From the NCBI RefSeq assembly GCF_023935105.1, contig NZ_CP096040.1, forward strand, positions 2,108,001-2,172,000: 64,000 nt of DNA. Direction: 5' to 3'. The stretch comes from Caulobacter segnis. Its GTDB lineage: Bacteria > Pseudomonadota > Alphaproteobacteria > Caulobacterales > Caulobacteraceae. Both the position numbers and the translations under genes were made by a program. Shown here piece by piece: positions 43,931 to 53,245 of this stretch; position 1 is the stretch's first letter, and each line of letters starts with the position of its first letter. The notes beneath the pieces were generated by a model, which saw nothing but the letters and a program-made list of their open reading frames with translations, was not told the origin of the DNA and did not search any database.

Positions 43931-46125
43931 GCCAGGGTCGGCATCTTCTCCAGCAGCTTGTCCAGCGTGACCGGATAGTCGCGCACCCGCACGCCGGTGG
44001 CGTTGTAGATGGCGTTGGCCACCGCCGCGCCAACCCCGCAGATGCCCAGCTCGCCCACGCCCTTGGCCTTCATCGGCGAGGACATCGGGTCGGTCTCGTC
44101 CAGGAAGATCACCTCCTGGTGCGGGATGTCGGCGTGGACCGGCACCTCGTAGCCGGCCAGGTCGTGGTTGACGAAGAAACCCAGCCGCTTGTCGACGACC
44201 AGTTCCTCCATCAGGGCCGCGCCGACCCCCATGGTCATCGCCCCGATCACCTGGCTGCGGGCGGACTTCGGGTTGAGGATCCGGCCGGCCGCGCAGACCG
44301 CCAGCATCCGGCGGATGCGGATTTCGGCGGTGGCGCTGTCGACCGCCACCTCGACGAAATGGCCGCCGAAGGTCGACTGCTGATGGGTCCTGGCGAGGTC
44401 GCCATACTCCATGATGTCCTCGGCGACGACCGGTCCGGCGGACGCGGCCTGGGCCAGGGGCAGGCTCTGGTTGCCGACCTTGACGCGGCCGTCCGAGAAC
44501 GCGGCGGTCGCCGGATCTAGGCCCAGCTTCGTCGCCACCGCCTCGCGCAGCTTGACGCAGGCCGCGTAGACGCCGGCCGTCGCGCTGTTGGCGCCCCACT
44601 GACCGCCCGAGCCGGCCGAGACCGGGAAGGTCGAGTCGCCCAGCTTCACCGTCACCTGGCGCAGCGGCACGCCCATCATCTCGGCGGCGGTCTGGGCGAT
44701 GATCGTGTAGCTGCCGGTGCCGATGTCGGTCATGTCGGTCTCGACCACGATCTGGCCGGTGGTCTCCAGCCGCACGCGAGCGGCCGACTTCATGACCAGG
44801 TTGTTGCGGAACGCCGCCGCCACGCCCAGGCCGACCAGCCAGCGGCCGTCACGGACCTGGCCCGGACGCGGGTCGCGCTGGGCCCAGCCGAACCGGTCGG
44901 CGCCGGTGCGCAGGCATTCGACCAGCTGGCGCTGCGAGAAGGGGCGGCCGGGCTTTTCCGGATCGACCTGGGTGTCGTTGAGGACGCGAAGCTCGATCGG
45001 ATCCATGGCCAGCGTCTCGGCCAGTTCGTCGATCGCCACCTCCAGCGCCATCAGGCCCGGCGCCTCGCCCGGCGCGCGCATGGCGTTGCCTTCGGGCAGG
45101 TCCAGCGTCGCCAGCTTCATCTTCATCATGCGGTTGGCGCCGGCGTAGAGCAGCCGCGTCTGCTGGGTGGCCGTCTCGGGGCCGCCGCCGGGCAGGTCGC
45201 CCGACCAGCTCTCATGGCCGATGGCGGTGATCCTGCCCTCGCGCGTCGCGCCGATCCGGATGCGCTGGATGGTGGCCGGACGGTGGGTGGTGTTGTTGAA
45301 CATCAGCGGCCGCTGCAGGGCGACCTTGACCGGACGCCCGGCGGCCTTGGCCCCCAGGGCGGCCATGATCGCGTCGGCCCGCACGAACAGCTTCCCGCCG
45401 AAGCCGCCGCCGATATAGGGCGAAACCAGGCGGACCTTGTCCTTCGGGATCCCCAGGGTCTTGGCGACGTCGCCACGACCCCAGGCGACCATCTGGTTGG
45501 CGGTCCAGACCGTCAGCTTGTCGCCCTGCCAGGCGGCGATGGTCGCGTGCGGCTCCATCATGGCGTGGGCCTGGTCGGGGGTCGTGTAGGTCTGGTCCAG
45601 CTTGACCGGCGCCTCGGCGAAGGCCTTGTCGAAGTCGCCGATCGCGGTGTCGGGATTGCTCTTGCCGACGGGCGGCGCGCCGTCCTTGGCCGAGGCCAGG
45701 TCGAAGGCGCCTGGCGCGCGGGCGTAGTCGACCTTGATCAGGGCGGCGGCCGCGCGGGCCTGCTCGAAGGTCTCGGCGACCACGACTGCGACGGCCTGGT
45801 GGTAGTGCTGGATCTCCGGCCCGCCCAACAGGTCGGCGGTGTTGAAGTCGCCCTTGGTCAGCTTTCCGGCGTTCTGCGCCGTAACGATGGCCAACACCCC
45901 GGGCGCGGCCTTGGCGCGGCTGAGGTCCATGGCCGTGATCCGGCCCTTGGCGATCGCCGAGCCCAGGATGTAGCCGTAGGCGACGCCGGTCAGGGCGTCG
46001 TGGCGCTCATAGGCGTAGGGCGCGGTCCCGGTGGTCTTCAGCGGACCGTCGATGCGGTCGGTGGGCTTGCCGACCACCTTCAGCTGGTCGATCGGATTGG
46101 TCGTGGCGGGCGTGTCGAACTTCAT
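43927..46125 (-). CDS. Molybdopterin-binding large subunit, xanthine dehydrogenase/aldehyde oxidase family
   Basis: This 732-residue subunit has YIGGGFGGKLFVRADAIMA, the Q- and R-containing cofactor loops, and the catalytic Glu region GVGELGICGVGAAVANAIYNATG. It matches PaoC-type subunits of periplasmic aldehyde oxidoreductases. It starts 4 bp after the FAD subunit gene. The three-gene order 2Fe-2S, FAD, Mo is that of paoABC. It oxidises aldehydes or N-heterocycles; the exact substrate is unknown. No XdhC-like maturation gene is nearby. Confidence 0.93.
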   Translation of the reverse strand: MKFDTPATTNPIDQLKVVGKPTDRIDGPLKTTGTAPYAYERHDALTGVAYGYILGSAIAKGRITAMDLSRAKAAPGVLAIVTAQNAGKLTKGDFNTADLLGGPEIQHYHQAVAVVVAETFEQARAAAALIKVDYARAPGAFDLASAKDGAPPVGKSNPDTAIGDFDKAFAEAPVKLDQTYTTPDQAHAMMEPHATIAAWQGDKLTVWTANQMVAWGRGDVAKTLGIPKDKVRLVSPYIGGGFGGKLFVRADAIMAALGAKAAGRPVKVALQRPLMFNNTTHRPATIQRIRIGATREGRITAIGHESWSGDLPGGGPETATQQTRLLYAGANRMMKMKLATLDLPEGNAMRAPGEAPGLMALEVAIDELAETLAMDPIELRVLNDTQVDPEKPGRPFSQRQLVECLRTGADRFGWAQRDPRPGQVRDGRWLVGLGVAAAFRNNLVMKSAARVRLETTGQIVVETDMTDIGTGSYTIIAQTAAEMMGVPLRQVTVKLGDSTFPVSAGSGGQWGANSATAGVYAACVKLREAVATKLGLDPATAAFSDGRVKVGNQSLPLAQAASAGPVVAEDIMEYGDLARTHQQSTFGGHFVEVAVDSATAEIRIRRMLAVCAAGRILNPKSARSQVIGAMTMGVGAALMEELVVDKRLGFFVNHDLAGYEVPVHADIPHQEVIFLDETDPMSSPMKAKGVGELGICGVGAAVANAIYNATGVRVRDYPVTLDKLLEKMPTLA

Positions 46126-46129
46126 CGGA

Positions 46130-47080
46130 TCAGCTCCGCGCCTCTGCCATCGCCGCGCCCAGGGCGCGTTCGGCCAGGGTCAGCTTGAAGGCGTTCTGGG
46201 GCGTCGTCTTGGCGCCGGCCAGCAGGGTCTCGGCGACGGCCTTGGCGCCGCGCGGCAGGGCGCTCTCAGCCGCTTCGACCCGCCAGGGCTTGTGGGCCAC
46301 GCCGCCCAGGGCCACGCGGCCCGAGCCATCCTCGTGCAGGACGGTCGCCACCGAGACGAGGGCGAAGGCGTACGAGGCCCGGTCGCGGACCTTGTGATAG
46401 GCGTGCCGGCCGCCGACCGGCTTTGGCAGGGTGACGGCGGTGATCAGCTCGCCGGGCGCGAGCGCCGTTTCGAGGTGCGGGGTGTTCCCCGGCAGGCGGT
46501 GGAACTCGGCGATCGGGATGGTCCGCGTCGCGCCGTCAGGACGGACGGTCTCGACGCCGGCGTCCAGCACCCGCATGGCCACGGCCATGTCGCTGGGGTG
46601 AGTGGCGATGCAGGCCTCGCTGGTCCCCAGCACCGCGTGCGAGCGGGTGAAGCCGCCGATCGCCGAGCAGCCCGCGCCGGGGGTGCGCTTATTGCAGGGC
46701 ATGTTGGTGTCGTAGAAGTACGGGCAGCGGGTCCGTTGCAGCAGGTTGCCGGCGGTGGTGGCCTTGTTGCGCAGCTGGCCCGAGGCGCCGGCCAGCAGGG
46801 CGCGCGAGAGGACGCCGTAGTCCTTGCGCACCCGCTTGTCGGCGGCCAGGTCGGTGTTGCGCACCAGCGCCCCGATGCGCAGGCCACCGTCCTTGGTCGG
46901 CGCGATCTGGTCCAGCTTCAGGCCGTTGACGTCGACGAGGCGGCGCGGCGTCTCGATCTCCAACTTCATCAAATCGAGCAGGTTGGTGCCGCCGGCGATG
47001 AACTTGGCGTTCGGATCGCGAGCGACGGCCGCGGCCGCCTCGGCCGGCGTGCGGGCGCGTTCGTAGGCGAAGGCCTTCAT
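46130..47080 (-). CDS. FAD-binding medium subunit, xanthine dehydrogenase family
   Basis: The 316-residue subunit has the FAD motif [16 protein letters not shown] and [20 protein letters not shown]. The cysteine cluster [20 protein letters not shown] matches the extra 4Fe-4S site of PaoB-type subunits. Electrons would pass from the Mo site through the clusters to FAD. The ATG at 47080 overlaps the stop of the 2Fe-2S gene by 4 bp. Confidence 0.92.
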   Translation of the reverse strand: MKAFAYERARTPAEAAAAVARDPNAKFIAGGTNLLDLMKLEIETPRRLVDVNGLKLDQIAPTKDGGLRIGALVRNTDLAADKRVRKDYGVLSRALLAGASGQLRNKATTAGNLLQRTRCPYFYDTNMPCNKRTPGAGCSAIGGFTRSHAVLGTSEACIATHPSDMAVAMRVLDAGVETVRPDGATRTIPIAEFHRLPGNTPHLETALAPGELITAVTLPKPVGGRHAYHKVRDRASYAFALVSVATVLHEDGSGRVALGGVAHKPWRVEAAESALPRGAKAVAETLLAGAKTTPQNAFKLTLAERALGAAMAEARS

Positions 47081-47736
47081 GCGCGGTTCCCCTTCGCCCG
47101 CTCTCCCTTGGCCAGGCCGCCCGCGACCTCGGCGATCGCCTCGACGATGTTGGAATAGGCTCCGCAGCGACAGATGTTGCCGCTCATCCGCTCCCGGAGT
47201 TCGGCCTCGGTCAGCTTGGGATCGTCGGTCAGGTCGGCGGTGACGTGGCTGGGGACGCCGGCCTTGATCTCTTCCAGGACCGCCTTGGCCGAGCAGATCT
47301 GGCCCGGCGTGCAGTAGCCGCACTGATAGCCGTCGTGCTTGACGAAGGCGGCCTGCAGCGGGTGCAGCCTGTCCGGCGTGCCCAGGCCCTCGATCGTGGT
47401 GACCGCGTCGCCCTCGTGCATCACCGCCAGGGTCAGGCACGAATTGATCCGCCGGCCGTCGACGATGACCGTGCAGGCGCCGCACTGGCCGTGGTCGCAG
47501 CCCTTCTTGACGCCGGTCAGCTTCAGGTGCTCGCGCAGGGCGTCCAGCAGGGTGGTGCGGGTGTCGAGCTCCAGGCTGCGTTTCTGGCCGTTCACGGTGA
47601 AGGCCACCCGCGCCAGGTGCGGCGCATCGGTCGGGACGGCGCCGGCCGGACTGGGCGCGCTGGCGACCGCCGCCGACGCCGCGCCGGCGGCCATCAGATC
47701 GCGCCTCGACAGACTGAGGTGTTGTTGGTCGGCCAT
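47077..47736 (-). CDS. 2Fe-2S small subunit with Tat signal, xanthine dehydrogenase family
   Basis: The 219-residue subunit begins with a twin-arginine signal ([21 protein letters not shown]), so the complex is exported folded to the periplasm, like PaoA. Plant-type 2Fe-2S ligands lie in [12 protein letters not shown] and INSC, and the second cluster in CGYCTPGQI and [12 protein letters not shown] 47736 has AGAGGA upstream and starts the Tat signal; the longer in-frame start at 47889 would bury it. Confidence 0.93.
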   Translation of the reverse strand: MADQQHLSLSRRDLMAAGAASAAVASAPSPAGAVPTDAPHLARVAFTVNGQKRSLELDTRTTLLDALREHLKLTGVKKGCDHGQCGACTVIVDGRRINSCLTLAVMHEGDAVTTIEGLGTPDRLHPLQAAFVKHDGYQCGYCTPGQICSAKAVLEEIKAGVPSHVTADLTDDPKLTEAELRERMSGNICRCGAYSNIVEAIAEVAGGLAKGERAKGNRA

Positions 47737-47869
47737 GCCATCCTCTTCGTCCTCCGGCTTCGCGCCGGCTATTAAGCGGCCTAGCGTTCCGGTGGTTGCG
47801 CCGCGCGCATCGGCCAACAGGGTAGGCGGCGAGCGTGGGGGTCGATTAGGGGGCGTTTGTTTCATGACC

Positions 47870-47888
47870 TGATGAGCGCAGCTCATCA
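47870..47888. promoter_or_regulatory. Inverted repeat in the divergent promoter region
   Basis: TGATGAGC (47870-47877) and GCTCATCA (47881-47888) are perfect arms around GCA. It lies 134 bp before the molybdenum enzyme operon and 160 bp before the glycosidase. A regulator site is likely but unassigned. Confidence 0.45.
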
Positions 47889-47930
47889 ATTAGACCCTAT
47901 CGCGTTCCATGGCGGGGTCTTGCCTTTAAG

Positions 47931-47950
47931 ATTTGATATCGATATCAAAT
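47931..47950. promoter_or_regulatory. 20-bp palindromic operator upstream of the polyuronate genes
   Basis: ATTTGATATCGATATCAAAT is a perfect 20-bp palindrome, 100 bp upstream of the glycosidase start. Its 14-bp core TGATATCGATATCA recurs with two changes before the TonB receptor gene at 49547-49560. The AT-rich operator stands out in this GC-rich DNA. The regulator is not in the window. Confidence 0.7.
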
Positions 47951-48049
47951 ATAAGGTTCGAGATCCGGGGGCGCCTCTCACAGGGGGCGGCGAACCGGGC
48001 GGGGAAGGGCGATCGGCGACGCGTCGCGCCCGGTTGGAGGAAGCCGCCG

Positions 48050-49465
48050 ATGGGCCATGTCACGCCAAGAACGCTATGGCCGAGCCTGGCTCTCGCCTTG
48101 GCCTTGGGCGGCGCCCATGAGGCGTCGGCCGGGACGTTGGACGTCTATCCGACCCCGCCGGGCGTGCTGCAATACGCCATGCACAACGACACCTTCACGG
48201 TGCGGGTGCGCCAGCCGGGCGGGCCCTGGCGCGACCTCTTCGAGTATGACGTCAAGATCGACGCCGACGGCCCCAGCAACGCCTCGGTCGTGCAGTTCGA
48301 CTTCGAGGGGCCGGTCGAGATCGGCGTCCGCAAGAACAACGGCGACTTCCACCGTGTCGAGGTCCGTCCCGCCCACAACGCGATCAAGCCCACGGTCCGC
48401 GATGACATCGTCACCTTCATCCTCGACAAGCCACAGAACCTGTCGGTCGAGTTCGACGGCGACCGGCTGCACAACCTGCACATCTTCGCCGGCGCGCCGA
48501 TCCCCCGGCCCGCGCCGGGCCCCGACGTGGTGATCTACGAGGCCGGCCTGCACAAGCCGCCGGCCGGCGAGCAGTACTTCCCGGTCGCCTCGGGCCAGAC
48601 GATCTGGCTGGCGCCCGGCGCCATCCTGCAGGGCCTGTTCAAGCCCGAGAAGGTCGAGAATGTTCGCATCATCGGCCGGGGCATCATTGACCGACCAGCC
48701 GACCAGCTGGTCGTCCAGGACTCGCGGAACGTGCTGGTCGAGGGGCTGACCTTCCTGACGCCCAAGCACGGCACGATCGCCTGCGCCTCGTCCAGCCAGG
48801 TGAAGTTCCGGGACATCAAGACGCTGAGCAACGGGGCCTGGTCGGACGGGATCAACGTCTTCGCCTGCCAGGACGTCACCGTCGAACGGGCCTTCATCCG
48901 TACCTCGGACGACAGCGTGGCGATCTACGCCACCCGCAAGTCCGGGACTGGCGACACGCGCGCGGTGTGGGTGCGCCAGTCGGTGTTCTGGCCGGACGTG
49001 GCCCATGCCGTGTTCATCGGCCTGCATGGCGACACCGACAAGCGCAACCTGGTCGAGGACATCCGCTTCGAGGACATCGACGTCCTGGGTCTGGACGAGG
49101 ACGATCCCGAGTACCAGGGCGTCCTGGCGATCAGCGCCGGCGACAGCAACACGGTGCGGAACATCGTCTTCGACGGCGTGCGGGTCGAGCAGATCGAGGA
49201 GGGCAAGCTGTTCAACGTGCGGACCGTGTTCAACGCCAAGTACGGCACGAGCCCCGGCCTGCTGGTCGACGGCGTCCATTTCCGAAACATCAGCTTCACC
49301 GGCGCCGGCTGGGCCAGTCCCTCGACGATCTCGGGCTACGCCCCCGACCGGCCGGTGCGCAATGTCTCGTTCGAGAACGTGACGATCGCCGGGCGACGGC
49401 TGAAGGGCCCCGATCCGGCGGTGATCGAGATCGGGCCCAATGTCGACGGCGTGACCTTCAAATAG
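48050..49465 (+). CDS. Secreted beta-helix glycosidase (GH28/GH49-like)
   Basis: The 471-residue protein has a signal peptide ending GGAHEASA. An N-terminal beta-sandwich comes before a right-handed beta-helix built of repeats such as VENVRIIGRGIIDRP, RNVLVEGLTFLT and QVKFRDIKTLSNG. The SDGINVFACQDVTVERAFIRTSDDSVAIY block contains paired acidic residues where GH28 and GH49 enzymes have catalytic Asp. The GH28 RIK motif is absent, so polygalacturonase activity is not certain. ATG 48050 has TTGGAGG upstream. It opens the polyuronate cluster. Confidence 0.8.
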   Translation: MGHVTPRTLWPSLALALALGGAHEASAGTLDVYPTPPGVLQYAMHNDTFTVRVRQPGGPWRDLFEYDVKIDADGPSNASVVQFDFEGPVEIGVRKNNGDFHRVEVRPAHNAIKPTVRDDIVTFILDKPQNLSVEFDGDRLHNLHIFAGAPIPRPAPGPDVVIYEAGLHKPPAGEQYFPVASGQTIWLAPGAILQGLFKPEKVENVRIIGRGIIDRPADQLVVQDSRNVLVEGLTFLTPKHGTIACASSSQVKFRDIKTLSNGAWSDGINVFACQDVTVERAFIRTSDDSVAIYATRKSGTGDTRAVWVRQSVFWPDVAHAVFIGLHGDTDKRNLVEDIRFEDIDVLGLDEDDPEYQGVLAISAGDSNTVRNIVFDGVRVEQIEEGKLFNVRTVFNAKYGTSPGLLVDGVHFRNISFTGAGWASPSTISGYAPDRPVRNVSFENVTIAGRRLKGPDPAVIEIGPNVDGVTFK

Positions 49466-49546
49466 TTCGATATCACACGTATATCGCTGAAATACATGGG
49501 GAAAATCGTACTGGCGCGAATCTCGTTGACAGATTTTGAAAGTGAC

Positions 49547-49560
49547 TGGTATCGATAACA
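49547..49560. promoter_or_regulatory. Operator variant before the TonB receptor
   Basis: TGGTATCGATAACA matches the core palindrome at 47934-47947 in 12 of 14 bases, 105 bp upstream of the receptor start. A further inverted repeat CGATAT/ATATCG lies at 49468-49473 and 49481-49486. Confidence 0.55.
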
Positions 49561-49664
49561 ACAAGGCGCTCGAACCTTGTTCGAGGGCTCAAAACGACAA
49601 TGCGGTCGGCAAGCAGGCTCGACGCTGGTCGAGACCGGACCGAAGTCCGAAGGGGAGGTTTAGG

Positions 49665-52541
49665 ATGGGTGCTCACAGCCCGCGGCGCGGCCGCATCCGC
49701 GCTTTGCAAGTTTCTCACATGGCCCTGGTCCTGGCCGCCGGCGCGCTGACGGCGACCGCCGCGCACGCCCAGACGGCTCCGGCGGCGACTGCCCCGGCAG
49801 AAACCGAAACGACCGCCGTCGACACGGTCATCGTCACCGGCGTCATGGCGGGCACGGTCGCCAAGAAGGCCAATGTCTCGTTCTCGGTGATCACCGAGGA
49901 CGACATGTCCAAGTTCACCCCGATCAGCGCCGACGACATGCTGCGCGACATGCCCGGCGTGGTGGTCGAGTCCAATGACGGTGTCGCCCGCAACGAGGTC
50001 TTCACGCGCGGCATGACCATCGGCACCGGCGCGAACACCTCGGGCTACTTCTGGTCCACGATCCTGGAGGACGGCCTGCCGGTCGTGCCGTTCAAGTTCA
50101 GCGGCTTCCAGGACGGCTATTTCTATCGCGCCGATATCTCGACCAGCCGGGTGGAGTCGGTGCGCGGCGGTTCGTCGGCCACCGGCGTGACCACCTCGGT
50201 GGGCGCGACCTTCAACTACATCACCGGTCCGGTGAGGCCGGGCGGCGTCATCCAGACCCGGATCGGTTTCGAGGGCGACGACCTGCACCTGTCGTGGAAG
50301 CAGGTCGATGGCGCCTATGGCTGGGTCAACAAGGCGGGCGACTTCGGCGTCGGTCTCAGCGGCTTCTACCGCCGGTCCAACGGCCAGGTGAAGCCGGGCT
50401 GGGACCTGAACCACGGCGGCCAGTTCAAGGTGAACCTGTACAAGGACTACACCGGCGCCAACGGCTCCGGCTCGTTCAATGTCGTCCTCAAGCATCTGGA
50501 CGACACCAACGCCGAACTGACCACGTTCCAGCAGCCGACCTACGGCTACGAGAATCCGCAGGAGATCCCCGGCTTCGGCCGCGACGTGAACCTGTTCATG
50601 AACGGCGGCAAGCAGACCGTGCCGAACTACTTCAAGGACGGCACGCACACGCTCGATCCGTCGGACGGCTATCGCTACAAGCAGGACGCCGTCTCGCTGA
50701 GCTGGCGCCACGACACCGACGGGCCCTGGAGCTTCACCGGCGCGGCGCGCATCCAGAAGTCGACCTATCGCGGCCAGTCCTACAAGCCGCAGGGCCTGGC
50801 CTCGCTGGCCTCGGCGGCGGCGACGCGCGAGCGCTTCGGCCTGAATATCAACAACCTGGACCGCACGCCGGGCTACTACCAGTTCTACAACGCCGCCGGC
50901 CAGATGGTCGCCAGCGTGGCCAACAACATCAACGGCTCGCAGCTGGGCGCCAACTACCGCACTGGCGCGGCCTGCCCGAAGGTGACGGCGACGACCTTCC
51001 AGGCCGCCGGCCTGTGCATCGTCTCCAACACCCTGCCCAACCGCGACATCGACATGCGCGGCGGCGTGGTCACGGCCACCATCCCCAGCGCGGACGGGAC
51101 CTACAACTCCGGCACGGTCCCGGTCGACTCCGCCTCGAAGGACCTGATCCTGCTGACCCGCGCCGAGGACAACTACCGCGCCTCCGACGACTACATGGGC
51201 AACTTCACGGCCACCTATCGCGGCGCGAACTACAGCTTCAACGCCGGCCTCTACGTTTCGCGCTCCAGCCAGAAGAACGACAACTGGGCCAACGGCCTGG
51301 GCGTCTCCGCCTGGGCCGACGGCCAGGTCCAGAACCTGGACGTCAAGTACGTGACCAGCACTGGGACGAGCTATCAGCTGACCGACGCCGGCGGCTGGGG
51401 CTCGTACGGTTCGGGCCTGTTCACCACCGTCTCGCAGCGGGCCAAGATCCGCGAGATCTCGCCCTATGTCGGGGCCAGCTGGTCGCCAGGCAAATGGGAC
51501 TTCAACGGCAGCGCCAAGTACCAGCGCTTCGACGCCAAGACCTATTCGGAGACCTGGGACACCCGCAATGCCGGCGCGGCCTCGTTGACCAATGGCGGCC
51601 TGGATGGCGATCCGCTGACCGTCTACGACAACGTCTACATGACCAAGACCGCGGCCAAGGTGATCACGGCCGACAAGCACGTGAACAAACTCGATTACAG
51701 TGTCGCCGTCGGCTACAATTTCAGCGACAAGCACAAGGTCTATTACCGCTGGACCGACGCCAAGCAGCCGGCGGCCGGCGTGATCAACCGCTACTCGACC
51801 GCGGCGACCCTGGTGCGCCCGCTGGGCCCGACCGCCTTCATCAAAGGCCACGAGCTGGCCTATACGTTCGGCGATCGCAAGTTCAACGGCCAGATCACCT
51901 ACTTCTACCAGAACTTCGCCGTGAACGATTACCCGACGGCGGTCGACAAGGACAACGTCTCGACCTACCTGCTGCCCGAGAACTTCAACAAGTACTTCAC
52001 GCGCGGCGTCGAGGCCTGGGCCAAGTGGCGGGTCACCAAGGACCTGGAATGGAGCCCGTCGGTCACCTACCTGAACGGCAAGACGACCGAGGCCTACACC
52101 TGGCTGAACACCGGCGCGAACGGCCTGGGCGCGGACGATGACGTGTTGCGCGTCGACGCCGGCATCCTGGCCCGCTCGCCGCAGTGGACCATCAGCAACA
52201 CGCTGTCCTACCGCTGGGGGAACTTCCGCTTCAACGCCCGTCACCGCTGGATGGACGTGCGCAAGCTGAACAGCAACGCCCTCGATAAGCGCTATCTGCC
52301 CAAGCAGGACAACCTGGACATCTCGGGCCAGTACTCGGGCTTCTCGAAGACCCAGATCACCCTGGATGTCCGCAACGTCCTGAACAAGCAGTACATCTCG
52401 GCCTACGATCCGATGATCAGCAGCAACCTGCCGACCAACGTCCAAGTCTACGACATCGTCGCCCAGCTGCCGGAGTCGGGCTACCTGCTCAAGCGCAACG
52501 CCCCGCGTTCGGTCTGGCTGACCGTCCGCAAGGAGTTCTAG
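49665..52541 (+). CDS. TonB-dependent receptor, likely oligouronide
   Basis: The 958-residue receptor has a signal peptide ending TAAHAQ and a TonB-box-like VDTVIVTGV. The plug domain (SFSVITEDDMSKFTPISADDMLRDMPGVVVESNDGVARNEVFTRGM) leads to a long barrel ending WLTVRKEF. It has no STN domain. ATG 49665 has AGGGGAGG upstream. The enclosing cluster of beta-helix glycosidase and uronate lyase suggests it imports oligouronides, and its operator is shared with the upstream glycosidase. Confidence 0.9.
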   Translation: MGAHSPRRGRIRALQVSHMALVLAAGALTATAAHAQTAPAATAPAETETTAVDTVIVTGVMAGTVAKKANVSFSVITEDDMSKFTPISADDMLRDMPGVVVESNDGVARNEVFTRGMTIGTGANTSGYFWSTILEDGLPVVPFKFSGFQDGYFYRADISTSRVESVRGGSSATGVTTSVGATFNYITGPVRPGGVIQTRIGFEGDDLHLSWKQVDGAYGWVNKAGDFGVGLSGFYRRSNGQVKPGWDLNHGGQFKVNLYKDYTGANGSGSFNVVLKHLDDTNAELTTFQQPTYGYENPQEIPGFGRDVNLFMNGGKQTVPNYFKDGTHTLDPSDGYRYKQDAVSLSWRHDTDGPWSFTGAARIQKSTYRGQSYKPQGLASLASAAATRERFGLNINNLDRTPGYYQFYNAAGQMVASVANNINGSQLGANYRTGAACPKVTATTFQAAGLCIVSNTLPNRDIDMRGGVVTATIPSADGTYNSGTVPVDSASKDLILLTRAEDNYRASDDYMGNFTATYRGANYSFNAGLYVSRSSQKNDNWANGLGVSAWADGQVQNLDVKYVTSTGTSYQLTDAGGWGSYGSGLFTTVSQRAKIREISPYVGASWSPGKWDFNGSAKYQRFDAKTYSETWDTRNAGAASLTNGGLDGDPLTVYDNVYMTKTAAKVITADKHVNKLDYSVAVGYNFSDKHKVYYRWTDAKQPAAGVINRYSTAATLVRPLGPTAFIKGHELAYTFGDRKFNGQITYFYQNFAVNDYPTAVDKDNVSTYLLPENFNKYFTRGVEAWAKWRVTKDLEWSPSVTYLNGKTTEAYTWLNTGANGLGADDDVLRVDAGILARSPQWTISNTLSYRWGNFRFNARHRWMDVRKLNSNALDKRYLPKQDNLDISGQYSGFSKTQITLDVRNVLNKQYISAYDPMISSNLPTNVQVYDIVAQLPESGYLLKRNAPRSVWLTVRKEF

Positions 52542-52561
52542 AGCGCGGGAAGGGGGCGGCG

Positions 52562-53224
52562 ATGAGCAACGATCATGATCTGCGGCTCGTCGCGCCCTTC
52601 AGTCCGACGATCATCAAGGCGACCATGCCGCCCGCGGTGGTCGAGGCCCTCAACGCGCGGGCCGACGCCATCGTGGCCCGTCAGGACGAGGTCGCGGCCC
52701 GCGACTGGTCCAGTCACCTGGCCGGCGCGGTCAGCACCGAGATCCGCTTCACCGACGTGATCGGTGAAATGCCGGACCTGACCGACTTCCTCTACGACGT
52801 GGCGCGGACCTACAGCTATCGCTGCGAGAACGCCTTGATGCACTTCAGCGACTACCAGCGGACCGAGGAGCTGGCCGACAAGACGCTGCGCATCGAGATC
52901 AAGGAAGGCTGGGTGAACGACATGGTCGCCGGCGACTACAACCCGGCCCACTTCCACCAGGGCTGCCTCTACAGCAGCGTTGGTTTTCTAAGAATACCAG
53001 AGGGTTACGAGCGGGAATTCCGGGCCGACAAGGCCCGCCAGAACACCGCCGGCTGCCTGCAGTTCATCGACAGCCGCAGCGCCGTGGGGGTCAAGAACCT
53101 GTTCACGGTCAAGCCCGTGGTCGGGGACTTCTACCTGTGGCCGTCGTGGATGCTGCACTGCGTCTACCCGTTCAAGAGCCCCGGCGTGCGCCGGTCGATC
53201 GCCGTCAACCTGGCCTTGGCCTGA
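52562..53224 (+). CDS. Putative Fe(II)/2-oxoglutarate-type oxygenase
   Basis: The 220-residue protein fits the putative 2OG-Fe(II) oxygenase family also known as TIGR02466. The HxD/E...H site is plausible in YNPAHFHQGCLYSSV and WMLHCVYPF, and RRSIAVNLAL gives the 2OG-binding Arg. It lies 21 bp after the TonB receptor and 22 bp before the lyase gene, so it belongs to the operon. Such genes often accompany carbohydrate TonB receptors in Caulobacter relatives, but their substrate is not known. Confidence 0.75.
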   Translation: MSNDHDLRLVAPFSPTIIKATMPPAVVEALNARADAIVARQDEVAARDWSSHLAGAVSTEIRFTDVIGEMPDLTDFLYDVARTYSYRCENALMHFSDYQRTEELADKTLRIEIKEGWVNDMVAGDYNPAHFHQGCLYSSVGFLRIPEGYEREFRADKARQNTAGCLQFIDSRSAVGVKNLFTVKPVVGDFYLWPSWMLHCVYPFKSPGVRRSIAVNLALA

Positions 53225-53245
53225 AGAAGAGTTCGGAGAAGACGC

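Noticed and set aside
49473-52445. A 990-codon minus-strand open frame opposite the TonB receptor
   Set aside because: The receptor on the plus strand has a signal peptide, plug domain and ribosome binding site. The antisense frame has shadow composition.
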